Shown here: one piece after another, positions 46,006 to 56,307 of the stretch | How positions within the stretch are numbered: position 1 is the stretch's first letter | Layout of the letters: the number at the start of each line of letters is the position of its first letter | Source of the DNA: Humitalea rosea | GTDB taxonomy: Bacteria; Pseudomonadota; Alphaproteobacteria; Acetobacterales; Acetobacteraceae | NCBI RefSeq assembly: GCF_003253705.1 | Contig: NZ_QKYU01000015.1 | Span: 62,001 to 126,000, forward strand | Direction: 5' to 3' | Length of the DNA stretch: 64,000 nucleotides | Made by a program: the position numbers and the translations under genes | The notes under the pieces: generated by a model | What the model was told of the DNA's origin: nothing | The model's input: only the letters and a program-made list of their open reading frames with translations | Databases searched by the model: none

Positions 46006-47559
46006 TCAACGAAGCCGCGTCTTCTCGGTGATGAGCGGGCCGAGGCTCATCGAGCCGTTCAGCTCATAGCCGTAGTCCACGTTGTTGCGGCGCCCGAAGA
46101 CCAGCAGGGTCTCGATCACCGGCACCGCGCAGACCTCGCGCACGATGATGCGCTGCGCCTCGGCCCAGAGGCGGCGCTGTTCGACGAGGTCGGTCGCGAC
46201 GCGCGCGCCGTCGATCTGCGCATCGGCCTTGTCGCAATGGCTGAAGTTCGTCACCGCGGTCGGCGTCTGCACGATGCTGCGGCTGTGGAAGAACTGCGTC
46301 AGGAAGATGTCGGCGACCGGGAAGCGCGCCGCCGAGTAATAGACCATCGGCGACAGATCCTGGCGGATCTGCTGGTGGAAGGTCGCGTGCTCGACGATGT
46401 TCAGGTCCAGCGTGATGCCGGCGCGGCGCAGCTGCTGCTGCAGCACCTGCATACCCGACAGCATTTCCGGCAGCTGCGTGTGGATCACGCGGATGGTGAG
46501 GCCGTTGGGATAGCCGGCCTCGGCCAGCAGGGCCTTGGCGCGGTTGATGTCATGCGGCAGCAGGCCGGGATCGTTGATGAAGCCGAGGTAGCCGCGCGGC
46601 ACCACGCTCTGGCCTTCGCGGCTGACGTCGGCCCCGCGCCAACGCACGAATTCCGCCCGGTTCACCGCATGGGCCAGCGCCTGGCGCACGCGGATGTCGT
46701 TGAACGGCGGGCGCGTGATGTTCAGGCTGAGCTCGGTCAGCTCGCCCGGCTCGAACACATCGACGGTGACGTTCGGAAGCTGGCGGGTGCGGTTGACCCA
46801 GGTCTGGTCGGCACGGCCATAGTTCACATCGAGCTCACCGGCCTGGAAGGCCAGATCGCGCGAGGCGTCGGAGGGGATGAAGCGGTAGCTGATGCCCCCG
46901 AGCAGCGGCTTGCCGCGGAAGTAGCCCTCGTGTGCCACGAGTTCCGCGCTCTGGTTCGGCGTGACGTGGTCGAGCATGAACGGCCCGGTCCCGATCGGGC
47001 TGCGCACGAAGCCCGCACCGCGTTCCTCGACCGCGCGCCTGGAGACGATGTAGCCGCCGGCGTAGTTGGTGAGGATGCCGAGCAGGCTCGGCACCGGGTT
47101 GCGCAGCTTGATGCGCACGGTCATCGGATCGACCGCCTCGATGGTCTCGAAGGCCGCGAAATCGGCGGCGAAGGCGCTGGTCGCCGCGGTCGAGGATTTC
47201 TTCAGGCTGAACACCACGTCATCGGCAGTGACCATGCCGTAGTTGCCGTGGAAGGCGACATTGGGGCGGAGGTGGAAGGTCCAGGTCAGCCCGTCGTCGC
47301 TGCGCTCCCAGCTCTGGGCCAGATCGGGTTCGATCTCGGCCGGATCGATCGAGCCGGGCTTGAAGCGCACCAGCCCGTTGAACATCCAGGCGACCACGAC
47401 GCGGTCGATGGTCGAGACGGCGAAATGCGGGTCCAGCCGCCCCACATCCTGCGCCGCCATGCCGACCCGTAGGATCGGCAGCGGCTGCGCGAAAACCGGC
47501 GTCGAGAACGCCAGAGCAGCGGCCAGGATGGCCGCCTTGAAACCGAACCGTCGTATCAT
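46006..47559 (-). CDS. Peptide-type ABC transporter substrate-binding protein, system 2
   Basis: The 517-residue SBP family 5 protein has a signal peptide (MIRRFGFKAAILAAALAFST, cleavage near VFAQ) and the family segments DLAQSWERSDDGLTWTFHLR, VTADDVVFSLKKS and FNDIRVRQALAHAVNRAEF. It delivers its ligand to the adjacent permeases. Sequence divergence from the system 1 binding protein suggests a different substrate. The gene begins 63 bases after the DppD-type ATPase. Confidence 0.93.
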   Translation of the reverse strand: MIRRFGFKAAILAAALAFSTPVFAQPLPILRVGMAAQDVGRLDPHFAVSTIDRVVVAWMFNGLVRFKPGSIDPAEIEPDLAQSWERSDDGLTWTFHLRPNVAFHGNYGMVTADDVVFSLKKSSTAATSAFAADFAAFETIEAVDPMTVRIKLRNPVPSLLGILTNYAGGYIVSRRAVEERGAGFVRSPIGTGPFMLDHVTPNQSAELVAHEGYFRGKPLLGGISYRFIPSDASRDLAFQAGELDVNYGRADQTWVNRTRQLPNVTVDVFEPGELTELSLNITRPPFNDIRVRQALAHAVNRAEFVRWRGADVSREGQSVVPRGYLGFINDPGLLPHDINRAKALLAEAGYPNGLTIRVIHTQLPEMLSGMQVLQQQLRRAGITLDLNIVEHATFHQQIRQDLSPMVYYSAARFPVADIFLTQFFHSRSIVQTPTAVTNFSHCDKADAQIDGARVATDLVEQRRLWAEAQRIIVREVCAVPVIETLLVFGRRNNVDYGYELNGSMSLGPLITEKTRLR

Positions 47560-47622
47560 CGTTCTGCACTCCCAAAAATTTGCGCGCCGGCCGCCGTGGC
47601 GGCCAAGCTCCGAATCCGAAAT

Positions 47623-48609
<987 letters not shown>

Positions 48610-48666
48610 CGCGGCGGAGCCTGACGGCTCGTCCACGGCCTGTCCACAATTACCACCCGTGTTGCG

Positions 48667-48709
48667 CTGCGGGATACGGCAGCCGCGCACCGGAGTGGCC
48701 ATCCCGCAG
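48667..48709. promoter_or_regulatory. Inverted repeat in the divergent gap before ABC system 2
   Basis: A perfect 9-bp inverted repeat (CTGCGGGAT at 48667-48675 and its complement at 48701-48709), spaced by 25 bases, lies in the 215-base divergent gap between the DppD-type gene and the FAD oxidoreductase. It could be an operator or a chance repeat. Confidence 0.25.
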
Positions 48710-48824
48710 TCACCTTGCGCGGCATCCGCCCGATCGAGGGCGAAACCCCGCCGGTTCGCGCCGTGACTCCCCCGCCCCCCGAGGCTTAGACAAGAGGTCA
48801 GCGCGACGCTTCAGGAGATCCGGC

Positions 48825-50252
48825 TTGTCCCTACCCGCCCTTGAGGCCCAGTTGCGGCAGGACCTCGTCGCGTTGAACCAACCCGCCGCGAATTGGGTGC
48901 CGCCGCGCGGCGCCGAAATCACCGATGCGCTCATCATCGGCGGCGGGATGCTGGGGCTGACCGCGAGCCTCGCCCTCACCCGCCTCGGCATCCGCCACCA
49001 TCGCGTGCTGGATGCGGCCCCGGCCGGGCAGGAGGGCCCCTGGATCACCTATGCCCGCATGCTCACCTTGCGCTCGCCGAAGCATCTGGTCGGCCCGGCG
49101 CAGGACCTGCCGAGCCTGACCTTCCGCGCCTGGTACACCGCCCAGCATGGCGAGGCGGGGTGGGACGCGCTCGGCAAGATCCCGCGCGGGATGTGGATGG
49201 ACTACCTCGTCTGGTTCCGCCGCGTGCTCGATCTGCCGGTGACGAACGGCATCGCGATGCGCGGCATCCGCCCCGGCCCGGATGGGCTGATCGCGGTCGA
49301 GACGGATACCGAGGGCAGGCTGCTCACCCGCCGCCTCGTGCTGGCCACCGGGCGGGACGGGCTCGGCGGGCCGCGCATTCCCGATTGGGTGCCGCAGCCC
49401 CGCGGCCCGCGCATCCGCCACAGCGCCGAGACGGTGGAGTTCGCCGCATTGGCCGGCAAGCGTGTGGCGGTGATCGGCGCCAGCGCCTCGGCCGTGGACA
49501 ATGCCGCGACCGCGCTGGAGCAGGGCGCGGCCGAGGTCCACATGCTGGTCCGCCGCCCTGCCCTGCCGGTGCTGAACCGCTTCAAATCCATGGTCCATGC
49601 CGGCTACACCCACGGGCTGCCGGGGCTCGACGACGCGACGCGGCTGGAGATCCTGCGCGCCGCCGGCGAGGGCGCGGTGGCACCCCCCCGCGAATCCCTG
49701 CTGCGCCTCGCGCGCCAGCCCGGCTTCCGGCTGCATCTGGCAACCCCGGTGCTGGCGGCAACGGAGGATGCGGAGGGCGTGACCCTGCGCCTGCCCGGCG
49801 AAACCCTGCGGGTCGCCATGCTGATCCTCGGCACCGGCTTCGCCGTGGATCTCGCGTTGCGGCCGGAACTGGCGGGGATCGCGGGGCTGGTGCGGCGCTG
49901 GGGCGATGTGCGGGCGGGCGATCTCGGCGAATTCGCGGCCTATCCCTATCTCGGCCACGGCTTCGAATTCGAACCGCGCGCGCCCGGCACGGCGCCCTGG
50001 CTCGCGCATGTCCATGCCTTCAGCATCGGCGCCATCGCGAGCCTCGGGCTGATCAGCGGCGACATCCCCGCGGTCGGGGACGGCGCGCGGCGGCTGGCGG
50101 AGGCGATGGCGGCCTCGCTGTTCCAGGAGGATGCGGCCCAGCACCTCGCGGCCCTGCGCGCCTATGCCGATCCTGAACTGCTGGGCGACGAGGTGCCGGC
50201 CGAAGCGCTCGCCTATTCGGCCGCGGCCATGAAGTCCCGCACCGCCGGGTAG
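48825..50252 (+). CDS. FAD/NAD(P)-dependent oxidoreductase (flavin monooxygenase-like)
   Basis: The 475-residue protein has an FAD-binding Rossmann motif near the N-terminus (ALIIGGGMLGLTASLAL, residues about 35-51) and a second dinucleotide-binding motif (VAVIGASASAVDNAATAL, about 215-232) where the glycine pattern is GxSxSA. It resembles flavin-containing monooxygenase-like proteins that take an NAD(P)H and FAD, but the substrate is unknown. The start is a TTG at 48825 with AGGAG 7 bases upstream; no ATG fits. Its last 40 bases overlap the convergent PHB depolymerase gene. Confidence 0.85.
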   Translation: MSLPALEAQLRQDLVALNQPAANWVPPRGAEITDALIIGGGMLGLTASLALTRLGIRHHRVLDAAPAGQEGPWITYARMLTLRSPKHLVGPAQDLPSLTFRAWYTAQHGEAGWDALGKIPRGMWMDYLVWFRRVLDLPVTNGIAMRGIRPGPDGLIAVETDTEGRLLTRRLVLATGRDGLGGPRIPDWVPQPRGPRIRHSAETVEFAALAGKRVAVIGASASAVDNAATALEQGAAEVHMLVRRPALPVLNRFKSMVHAGYTHGLPGLDDATRLEILRAAGEGAVAPPRESLLRLARQPGFRLHLATPVLAATEDAEGVTLRLPGETLRVAMLILGTGFAVDLALRPELAGIAGLVRRWGDVRAGDLGEFAAYPYLGHGFEFEPRAPGTAPWLAHVHAFSIGAIASLGLISGDIPAVGDGARRLAEAMAASLFQEDAAQHLAALRAYADPELLGDEVPAEALAYSAAAMKSRTAG

Positions 50253-51427
50253 ATCTGGCTGTTCCAGCGGCGGCCGGCGAAGACGCCGTAATGCCCGACG
50301 CCCATCTGCAAATGATGGTGCTTCCGCTTGGCCGGCAAAGCGGTGCAGAGGTCGAGCGCGGCACTGGTCTGGCCGATGGCGCAGATGTCGTCGCGCTCGC
50401 CTTCGACCGTCATCATCGCGGTGCGGCGGATCTCGCCCGGGCGCACCAGGCGGTCGCGCCACATCATGCGGCCCTCGGGCAGGTCGTGGTCCTGGAACAC
50501 GCGCTGCACGGTTTCCAGGAAGAACTCCGCCGGCAGGTCCATCACCGCCAGATATTCGTCGTAGAATTTGCGGTGCGCCGCGGCCTCATCGGCGTTGCCG
50601 TCCACCAGATGCCGGAACTGGTCACGATGGGCGTTGATGTGGCGGTCGGGGTTCATCGACAGGAAGGCGGTCAACTGCGTCGTGCCGGGATAGACCCGCC
50701 GCCCGCCGCCCGGCAGGCGCCAGGGCACGGTCGAGATCAGATGCCGCTCGAACCAGGACATCGGCTTGGACTGCGCCAGCACATTCACCTGGGTCGGGCT
50801 GATGCGGGTGTCGATCGGGCCTGCCATCAGCACGGCGCTCAGCGGCGTCGCGGGATTGTCCTCCTCGCCCATCAGCGCGCAGGCGGCCAGCACCGCCACC
50901 GCCGGCTGGCAGACGGCCAGCACATGCGAACCGGGCCCCATCTCCTCCAGGAAGCGGATGATATGGGCGGTGTATTCATCGAAGCCGAAACGACCGTCCT
51001 TGGGGTCGATGTCGCGGGCGTTGTGCCAATCGGTGACGTAGACGTCGTGGTCCACCAGCGTGGTCCGCACCGTCTCGCGCAGAAGTGTGGCGAAATGGCC
51101 GGACATCGGGGCGGCGATCAGCACCTTGGACTGCCCCGGCACCGTGTCCTTGGCGAAATGCAGCAGCGTGCCGAAGGGCGTCGCATAGGCCGCCTCCTCC
51201 CGCACCGGCACCCTCTCGCCGCCGATCTCGACCTCGAAAATGCCGAAGGGCGGGCGCGCATGGCTCGCCGCCATGCGGCCGAACAGGTCGAGGGCGGCGG
51301 CCGTCCGCCGCAAGGCCCAGGTTTCAGGTCGTCCGGAGTCCCAGGAGGTCAGCATATCCGCGGTGCTGCGCGCCATGGTCCGGAAAGGGGCGATGAAGTC
51401 GGCCTGAGCCTGATACAGGGAATACAT
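50213..51427 (-). CDS. phaZ: Intracellular polyhydroxybutyrate depolymerase PhaZ
   Basis: This 404-residue enzyme mobilises stored PHB granules. It shows the intracellular depolymerase pattern with a Cys nucleophile, C173 in AVCQPAVAVLAA, rather than a lipase-box Ser, and the C-terminal His region HLQMGVGHYGVFAGRRW. The N-terminus MYSLYQAQADFIAPFRTMAR is typical. There is no signal peptide. It lies 33 bases after the deacylase gene, in the same direction, and its 3' end overlaps the oxidoreductase gene on the other strand by 40 bases. Confidence 0.93.
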   Translation of the reverse strand: MYSLYQAQADFIAPFRTMARSTADMLTSWDSGRPETWALRRTAAALDLFGRMAASHARPPFGIFEVEIGGERVPVREEAAYATPFGTLLHFAKDTVPGQSKVLIAAPMSGHFATLLRETVRTTLVDHDVYVTDWHNARDIDPKDGRFGFDEYTAHIIRFLEEMGPGSHVLAVCQPAVAVLAACALMGEEDNPATPLSAVLMAGPIDTRISPTQVNVLAQSKPMSWFERHLISTVPWRLPGGGRRVYPGTTQLTAFLSMNPDRHINAHRDQFRHLVDGNADEAAAHRKFYDEYLAVMDLPAEFFLETVQRVFQDHDLPEGRMMWRDRLVRPGEIRRTAMMTVEGERDDICAIGQTSAALDLCTALPAKRKHHHLQMGVGHYGVFAGRRWNSQIYPAVRDFMAAAE

Positions 51428-51460
51428 GGCGCGGACCCTCGCGCCGCTTGATTGATGTCG

Positions 51461-52432
51461 TCAAGCGGTTCCTTGGACGGCCTGCGGCGGTTCCAGCCGC
51501 GCGAGCCGCACCGCGGTCTGCCCCGCCGTGACCCGCGGCGAGGGCATCACCAGCAGGCAATCATCATGCGGGGTGCGGATTTCCTCCTCCCCATCCAGCG
51601 CGATCAAGGTGTTGCGCCGCGGCACCACATCCCCCCCGCGCACCGGGCCGAGGAAGGCGAAGCTGTCGCTCGCCGCCGTGATCGTGCGGGTGACGGAGGC
51701 GAAGCGCGGCAGGGTCAGCACCGGGTCGGGCGGCAGCAGGGCCTCCTCCACCACCCCGGACAGGCGCAGGAATCGCGCGGTGGCGGCGGTCAGCGTGGCG
51801 ATGGTCTCGGCGGCCCAATGCGGCCCGCCCTCCACCAGCACCGCCGCCGCCGGGTCCTCGGCGCGGCCGAAGCGGCCGTAATCCAGCAGGCGCTTGCCCG
51901 CGGCATGCCCGGAATCGGTGACGACCAGGGGCGGCACCCCGATGGCGCGGGCCAACTCCCGCCCCTTGGCCGTCGCCCCGGCCAGGATCAGCGGCTCGGA
52001 GGGCCAGAGCATGGAATGCAGGTCCAGCAGCAGATCCACGGTATCGAGGAAGGGGCGCAATTCCCGCGCCCGGCGCAGCTCCGCGCTGCGGCGCGGCCCT
52101 TCCAGCGTCTCCAGGTCCCAGACCCGGTTCAGGTCTTCCTCGACGAAGCGGCTGGCGGTCGGGTCCATGGGGTCGAAGCGGCCATAGGCCAGGATATTGC
52201 CGAAGATGAAGGACAGCCGCCCCCGGCGCGGCCGCAGCCCCTGGCGCAGCAGCCGGTCCAGCACGATGGCGCCCGCGATCTCATTGCCATGCATCAGCGC
52301 GCAGAGGGCGACATGCGGCCCCGGCGCCTGCGCCTGGAAGCTGGTGACGCCCGGCAACTCGCTCCCCGCCAGCCAGGCGCGCAGATCGGGGATCGGCACC
52401 CGCACGGTGAGATCGGGGACCCCCCCGCTCAT
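51461..52432 (-). CDS. AstE/AspA family deacylase (succinylglutamate desuccinylase/aspartoacylase type)
   Basis: The 323-residue protein has the carboxypeptidase-like zinc site of the family: H53 and E56 in ALMHGNEIAG, and D..H in LLLDLHSML, plus the following RVWD segment with an Arg for the substrate carboxylate. Members remove succinyl or acetyl groups from amino acids. The ATG at 52432 is one base from the ArgE-like stop, so both are probably one transcript; a pathway for acylated amino acids is plausible. Confidence 0.88.
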   Translation of the reverse strand: MSGGVPDLTVRVPIPDLRAWLAGSELPGVTSFQAQAPGPHVALCALMHGNEIAGAIVLDRLLRQGLRPRRGRLSFIFGNILAYGRFDPMDPTASRFVEEDLNRVWDLETLEGPRRSAELRRARELRPFLDTVDLLLDLHSMLWPSEPLILAGATAKGRELARAIGVPPLVVTDSGHAAGKRLLDYGRFGRAEDPAAAVLVEGGPHWAAETIATLTAATARFLRLSGVVEEALLPPDPVLTLPRFASVTRTITAASDSFAFLGPVRGGDVVPRRNTLIALDGEEEIRTPHDDCLLVMPSPRVTAGQTAVRLARLEPPQAVQGTA

Positions 52433-52433
52433 G

Positions 52434-53594
52434 TCACGCCGCAAGCCGGGTGGTGAGGCGCGCCATCATGTCCATGCAGGCCGAAAGCTGTTCGACCGCG
52501 ATCCACTCCTCCGGCTGATGCGCCTGGGCGATGTGGCCGGGGCCGCAGACGATGGCGGGCACGCCGGCCTGCTGGTAGGTCCCGGCCTCGGTGCCATAGG
52601 CGGCGCGGGCGCCGGCGGGCCGGCCCGCGAGCGCCTCGGTCTCCGCGATCAGCCAATGGCCCTCGGGCAGATCCAGCCCGGCGGCGATGCAGCGTTCGGC
52701 GAAGGTGAAGCGGATACTCGGATCGACGGCGCGCAGGCTCGGCAGCACCTCGGCCTCGCAGAAGGCGTTGAGGCGCGCCAGCATCTGCTCCGGCGGATCG
52801 GAGGCGAGCCAGCGCGTCTCGAATACGAAGTCCGCGTGGTCGGGCACGATGTTCAGGATGCTGCCGGCGTGGAAGGTGCCGACATGCACCGATGTATGCG
52901 GCGGCGCGTAATGCGCATCGCGCGCGCCCTCGGCCACCAGCCGGCGGTGTTCGCGTGAGAGCCAGGCCACCGCCTCGGCCGCCGCCTGCAAGGCATTGGC
53001 GGTCTCATGCGTGCGGGAGGAATGGCCAGTGACGCCGCTGACCGAGGCATTCCAGGTCTTTAACCCCTTGTGGCCCGGCATCGGCGCCATGCCGGTGGGC
53101 TCGCCGACGATCACCGAGGCGGGCGGTGGCGCGGCCTCGCCCAGGGTCGGCGCGAGCAGCCGCGCGCCGGCGAAGGTCGTCTCCTCGTCGAAGGTGAACA
53201 GCAGGTGCACCGGCCGTGCCAGGCCGGCCGCGACGAAGCCCGGCACCGCGGCCAGGGCGCAGGCGCAGAACCCCTTCATGTCGGTGGTGCCGCGACCGAT
53301 CAGTTTTCCGTCCTCGGCACGCAGGGTGAAGGGATCGGCCAGCCAGGCCTGGCCATCGACCGGCACGCAATCGACGTGTCCGGAAAGGGCCGTGCCGCCT
53401 GCGATGCGCGGGCCGATGATGGCGTGCAGATTGGCCTTGCCGGTGGCGGGATCATGTTGGACGCGCGGCTCCACCCCATAGCCGCGCAGAAACTCCTGCA
53501 CGAAGCCGATCAAGGGCAGGTTGGTCACGCGGCTCGTGGTGTCGAAGCCGACCAAACGGTCCAAGAGGGCGATCGCCGCTGCGGTGTCGGGCAT
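52434..53594 (-). CDS. argE: Acetylornithine deacetylase (ArgE type M20 enzyme)
   Basis: This 386-residue M20 family zinc enzyme removes the acetyl group from acetylornithine or related N-acyl amino acids. It has H73 and D75 in LSGHVDCVPVDG, D105 in GRGTTDMKGFCACAL, E137/E138 in TFDEETTFAG and the dimerisation segment after residue 180, matching ArgE proteins. The ATG at 53594 has GGAGA 7-8 bases upstream; the frame is open upstream into the divergent gene but without family sequence. Being outside an arginine operon, a scavenging role is also possible. Confidence 0.9.
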   Translation of the reverse strand: MPDTAAAIALLDRLVGFDTTSRVTNLPLIGFVQEFLRGYGVEPRVQHDPATGKANLHAIIGPRIAGGTALSGHVDCVPVDGQAWLADPFTLRAEDGKLIGRGTTDMKGFCACALAAVPGFVAAGLARPVHLLFTFDEETTFAGARLLAPTLGEAAPPPASVIVGEPTGMAPMPGHKGLKTWNASVSGVTGHSSRTHETANALQAAAEAVAWLSREHRRLVAEGARDAHYAPPHTSVHVGTFHAGSILNIVPDHADFVFETRWLASDPPEQMLARLNAFCEAEVLPSLRAVDPSIRFTFAERCIAAGLDLPEGHWLIAETEALAGRPAGARAAYGTEAGTYQQAGVPAIVCGPGHIAQAHQPEEWIAVEQLSACMDMMARLTTRLAA

Positions 53595-53771
53595 TCGTTT
53601 CTCCGGTGGCGTAAATGGTCCTGTAACCTGCCGGGCTGGATCGTGACTCCCGGGCTGAATCTTCGTATCTGCGCGAGGCTGGATCGGGCCGAGGTGGCCC
53701 GGACAAGCAGGGCGCAGGGGCATCCTGCCGGGGGCGCGAGGGCGCGTCCATCCATGGGGAAGCGACTGACC

Positions 53772-55283
53772 ATGCCACGCATTGCGATCCTGGGCCTGCA
53801 TCTGGAGGCCAATGCCTTCGCACCGGTCACCCGGCGCGAGGATTTCGAGCAAGCCTGCCTTGAGGCCGGCCCGCGCATCTCCACTTTGGCCCGCGCCCCC
53901 AGCAGCCATTTGCCCGCCGAACTGCCGGGGTTCTATGGCGCGATGGATGCCAGCGGCGATTGGACGCCGGTGCCGATCCTCATCGCCTCCGCCCCGCCGG
54001 GCGGGCCGATCGACCAGGCGCTGTTCCATGAGTTCCTGGACACCATGCGCAGCGGCCTCGCCGCCGCCTTGCCGCTGGACGGCGTCTATCTGTGCAGCCA
54101 TGGCGCCAGCAGCGCCGTCGGCGATGAAGACAGCGACGGCACCATCGCCGCGATGATCCGCGCGCTGGTCGGCCCCGAGGTGCCGATCGTCGTGACGCAT
54201 GACCTGCATTGCAACGTCAGCGAGCGGCTGGTGGCCAGCGTCAACGCCTTCATCGGCTACCGCACCAACCCGCATGTGGACATGGCCGACCGCGCCGCCG
54301 AGGCCGCGGGGCTGATGCGGCGGATGCTGGCCGGGGAGCGCTATTCGATTTCCTTCATCCGCCTGCCGATGACGCCGCCGACCGTGACGCTGCTGACGGA
54401 CCACGGCCCCTATGCGGATCTGATCCGCGATGCGGAGGCGGCGATGGCCTCGGGCGAGGCGGTGAATGCCTCGGTCACCGGCGGCTTCGTCTATTCCGAC
54501 CTGCCGAAATGCGGGATCTGCGTGACCGTGACCGCGCGCGATCGCTCCAGCGCCCGCGGCGTCGCCACGCGCCTCGCGACCCGCGCCTGGGTGGAACGGG
54601 GACGCCACACCCGAAGCCTGCTCTCGGTGCCGGAGGCGCAGGCGCTGGCGGTGAAGGCCGGGCGCGGCGAGCATCCGCCGGTCTGCCTCGCGGACGCGGG
54701 CGACAATCCGGGCGGCGGCGGGCGCGGCAACACCGCCTGGCTCCTGCGCGCCTTGCATGAGGCGGGCGCACAGGGCGTGGTGCTCGGCGTCTTCGTCGAT
54801 CCGGCGCTGGCGGCCGAGGCGCATGCCGCGGGCGTCGGCGCGCTTCTCGCCCCCGCCGTGTTCAACCGCGTGCCGGATGAGTTCGGCAAAACCTTCTCCG
54901 CCCCGGCGCGGGTCATGGTGCTGTCCGATGGCAATGGCACCGGGCGGCGCGGCACCTGCGCGGGGCGGGAGTTCTCGCTCGGGCCCTCGGCGCTGCTGCA
55001 ATTGGAAGGCTCCGGTTTGCAGGTCGTCGTCGGCAGCCTGCGGCGGCAGCTTTACGAGCCGCGCATGCTGGAGATGTTCGGCATCGACATCGGGCAGGCG
55101 CGCTGCGTGGTGGTGAAGAGCCGCGGGCATTTCCGCGCCGGCTTCGACGAGTTCTTCGACCCCGAGCGGATCTTCGAGGTGGATGCCCCCGGACTGACCA
55201 GCCCGATCCTGGCGAATTTCGCCTTCCGCCGCCTGCCCCGCCCGGTCTGGCCGCTCGACCCGGAAACCGTCTGGAACGGTTGA
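53772..55283 (+). CDS. M81 family metallopeptidase
   Basis: The 503-residue protein belongs to the M81 family, related to microcystin LR degradation protein MlrC: MPRIAILGLHLEANAFAPV start, SHGASSAVGDEDSDGTIAAM, VTHDLHCNVSERLV with probable zinc-binding His, NPHVDMADRA, and ADAGDNPGGGGRGNTAW. The reaction is probably hydrolysis of a cyclic or linear peptide. A second ATG 6 codons upstream (53754) is possible. It is the first gene of the plus-strand operon running into tilS. Confidence 0.9.
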   Translation: MPRIAILGLHLEANAFAPVTRREDFEQACLEAGPRISTLARAPSSHLPAELPGFYGAMDASGDWTPVPILIASAPPGGPIDQALFHEFLDTMRSGLAAALPLDGVYLCSHGASSAVGDEDSDGTIAAMIRALVGPEVPIVVTHDLHCNVSERLVASVNAFIGYRTNPHVDMADRAAEAAGLMRRMLAGERYSISFIRLPMTPPTVTLLTDHGPYADLIRDAEAAMASGEAVNASVTGGFVYSDLPKCGICVTVTARDRSSARGVATRLATRAWVERGRHTRSLLSVPEAQALAVKAGRGEHPPVCLADAGDNPGGGGRGNTAWLLRALHEAGAQGVVLGVFVDPALAAEAHAAGVGALLAPAVFNRVPDEFGKTFSAPARVMVLSDGNGTGRRGTCAGREFSLGPSALLQLEGSGLQVVVGSLRRQLYEPRMLEMFGIDIGQARCVVVKSRGHFRAGFDEFFDPERIFEVDAPGLTSPILANFAFRRLPRPVWPLDPETVWNG

Positions 55284-55329
55284 CACAGACAACGGTTGCT
55301 CCGACCGTATTGGTTGGGAGAACCAGCCA

Positions 55330-56307
55330 ATGTCCGACAGGCCAAAGAAAGTATTCATCCGCGAGGAAGGCCCGCGTGAGGGCTTCCAGATCGAACCGCA
55401 GATCTTCCCGCTGGAGGATCGCGTGCGGCTGGTGGAGGCGCTGGCCGAAACCGGGCTGACCCATATCCAGGTCGCGAGCTTCGTCAGCCCCAAGCGCGTG
55501 CCGCAGATGGCCGATAGCGAGGCCTTCTTCGCCGCCCTCCGCAAGAAGCCGGGGGTGCATTACAGCGGGCTCTGGCTGAACGAGGCCGGCTTCCACCGCG
55601 CCCGCGCCTGCCCCAACGTGGATTTGTCGGGGCGGATCAGCCTCTACGCCTCGGACGCCTTCGCCCGGCAGAACAACGGCTGCGGCGCGGAGGAGATGCT
55701 GGAGCGGCAATACGCCTGGATGGACCTCTACGACCAGTTCGGGATCGAGGTGGAGGCGGCGATGGTCATGGCCGCCTTCGGCTGCAACCGCGAGGGGCCG
55801 ATCGCGCCGGCGAAGGTGGTGCGGATGGCCAAGGGCGCGGTCGAGCTTTGCGCGAGCCGTGGAAAGATCCTGCCGAAGTTCTACCTCGCCGACACCATGG
55901 GCTGGGGCAATCCGGACCAGGTGCGGCGCCTGGTGGGCGCGGTGCGCGAGGTGCTGCCGGACGAGACCCTGCTCGGGCTGCATCTGCATGACACACGGGG
56001 CCTCGGCCTCGCCAATGTGCTCGCGGCGCTGGAGATGGGCGTGTCGCTGTTCGACGGCTCGGTCGCGGGCCTCGGCGGCTGCCCCTTCGCGGGGCACGGC
56101 GACAGCCGGGCGGCGGGCAATGTCTGCACCGAGGATCTGGTCTTTCTCTGCGAGGAGCTGGGGATCGAGACCGGGGTGGATCTGGATGCGCTGATCGACT
56201 GCGCGCGCCTGGCCGAACGCATCATCGGCCGGCCGCTGAACGGGCGGCTGATGAAGGCCGGTTCCCTCAACGCCTATCGCGCCATCGTCCAGGAGGCCGC
56301 CCAATGA
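55330..56307 (+). CDS. Hydroxymethylglutaryl-CoA lyase-like protein
   Basis: The 325-residue TIM-barrel protein resembles HMG-CoA lyases: REEGPREGFQIE near the N-terminus, VASFVSPKRVPQMAD, LHLHDTRGLGLAN with the metal His pair, and the catalytic-loop GGCPFAGHGDS with C256-like Cys. In HMG-CoA lyase the first motif reads GPRDG and its Asp binds the metal; here it is Glu, so the chemistry may be altered. It starts 46 bases after the M81 gene with GGGAG upstream, and overlaps the TctC gene by 4 bases. Confidence 0.85.
   Translation: MSDRPKKVFIREEGPREGFQIEPQIFPLEDRVRLVEALAETGLTHIQVASFVSPKRVPQMADSEAFFAALRKKPGVHYSGLWLNEAGFHRARACPNVDLSGRISLYASDAFARQNNGCGAEEMLERQYAWMDLYDQFGIEVEAAMVMAAFGCNREGPIAPAKVVRMAKGAVELCASRGKILPKFYLADTMGWGNPDQVRRLVGAVREVLPDETLLGLHLHDTRGLGLANVLAALEMGVSLFDGSVAGLGGCPFAGHGDSRAAGNVCTEDLVFLCEELGIETGVDLDALIDCARLAERIIGRPLNGRLMKAGSLNAYRAIVQEAAQ

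Noticed and set aside
52434-55544. One 1036-residue fusion protein including the ArgE-type enzyme
   Set aside because: Only the part from 53594 is family-like; the rest runs antisense through the M81 gene.
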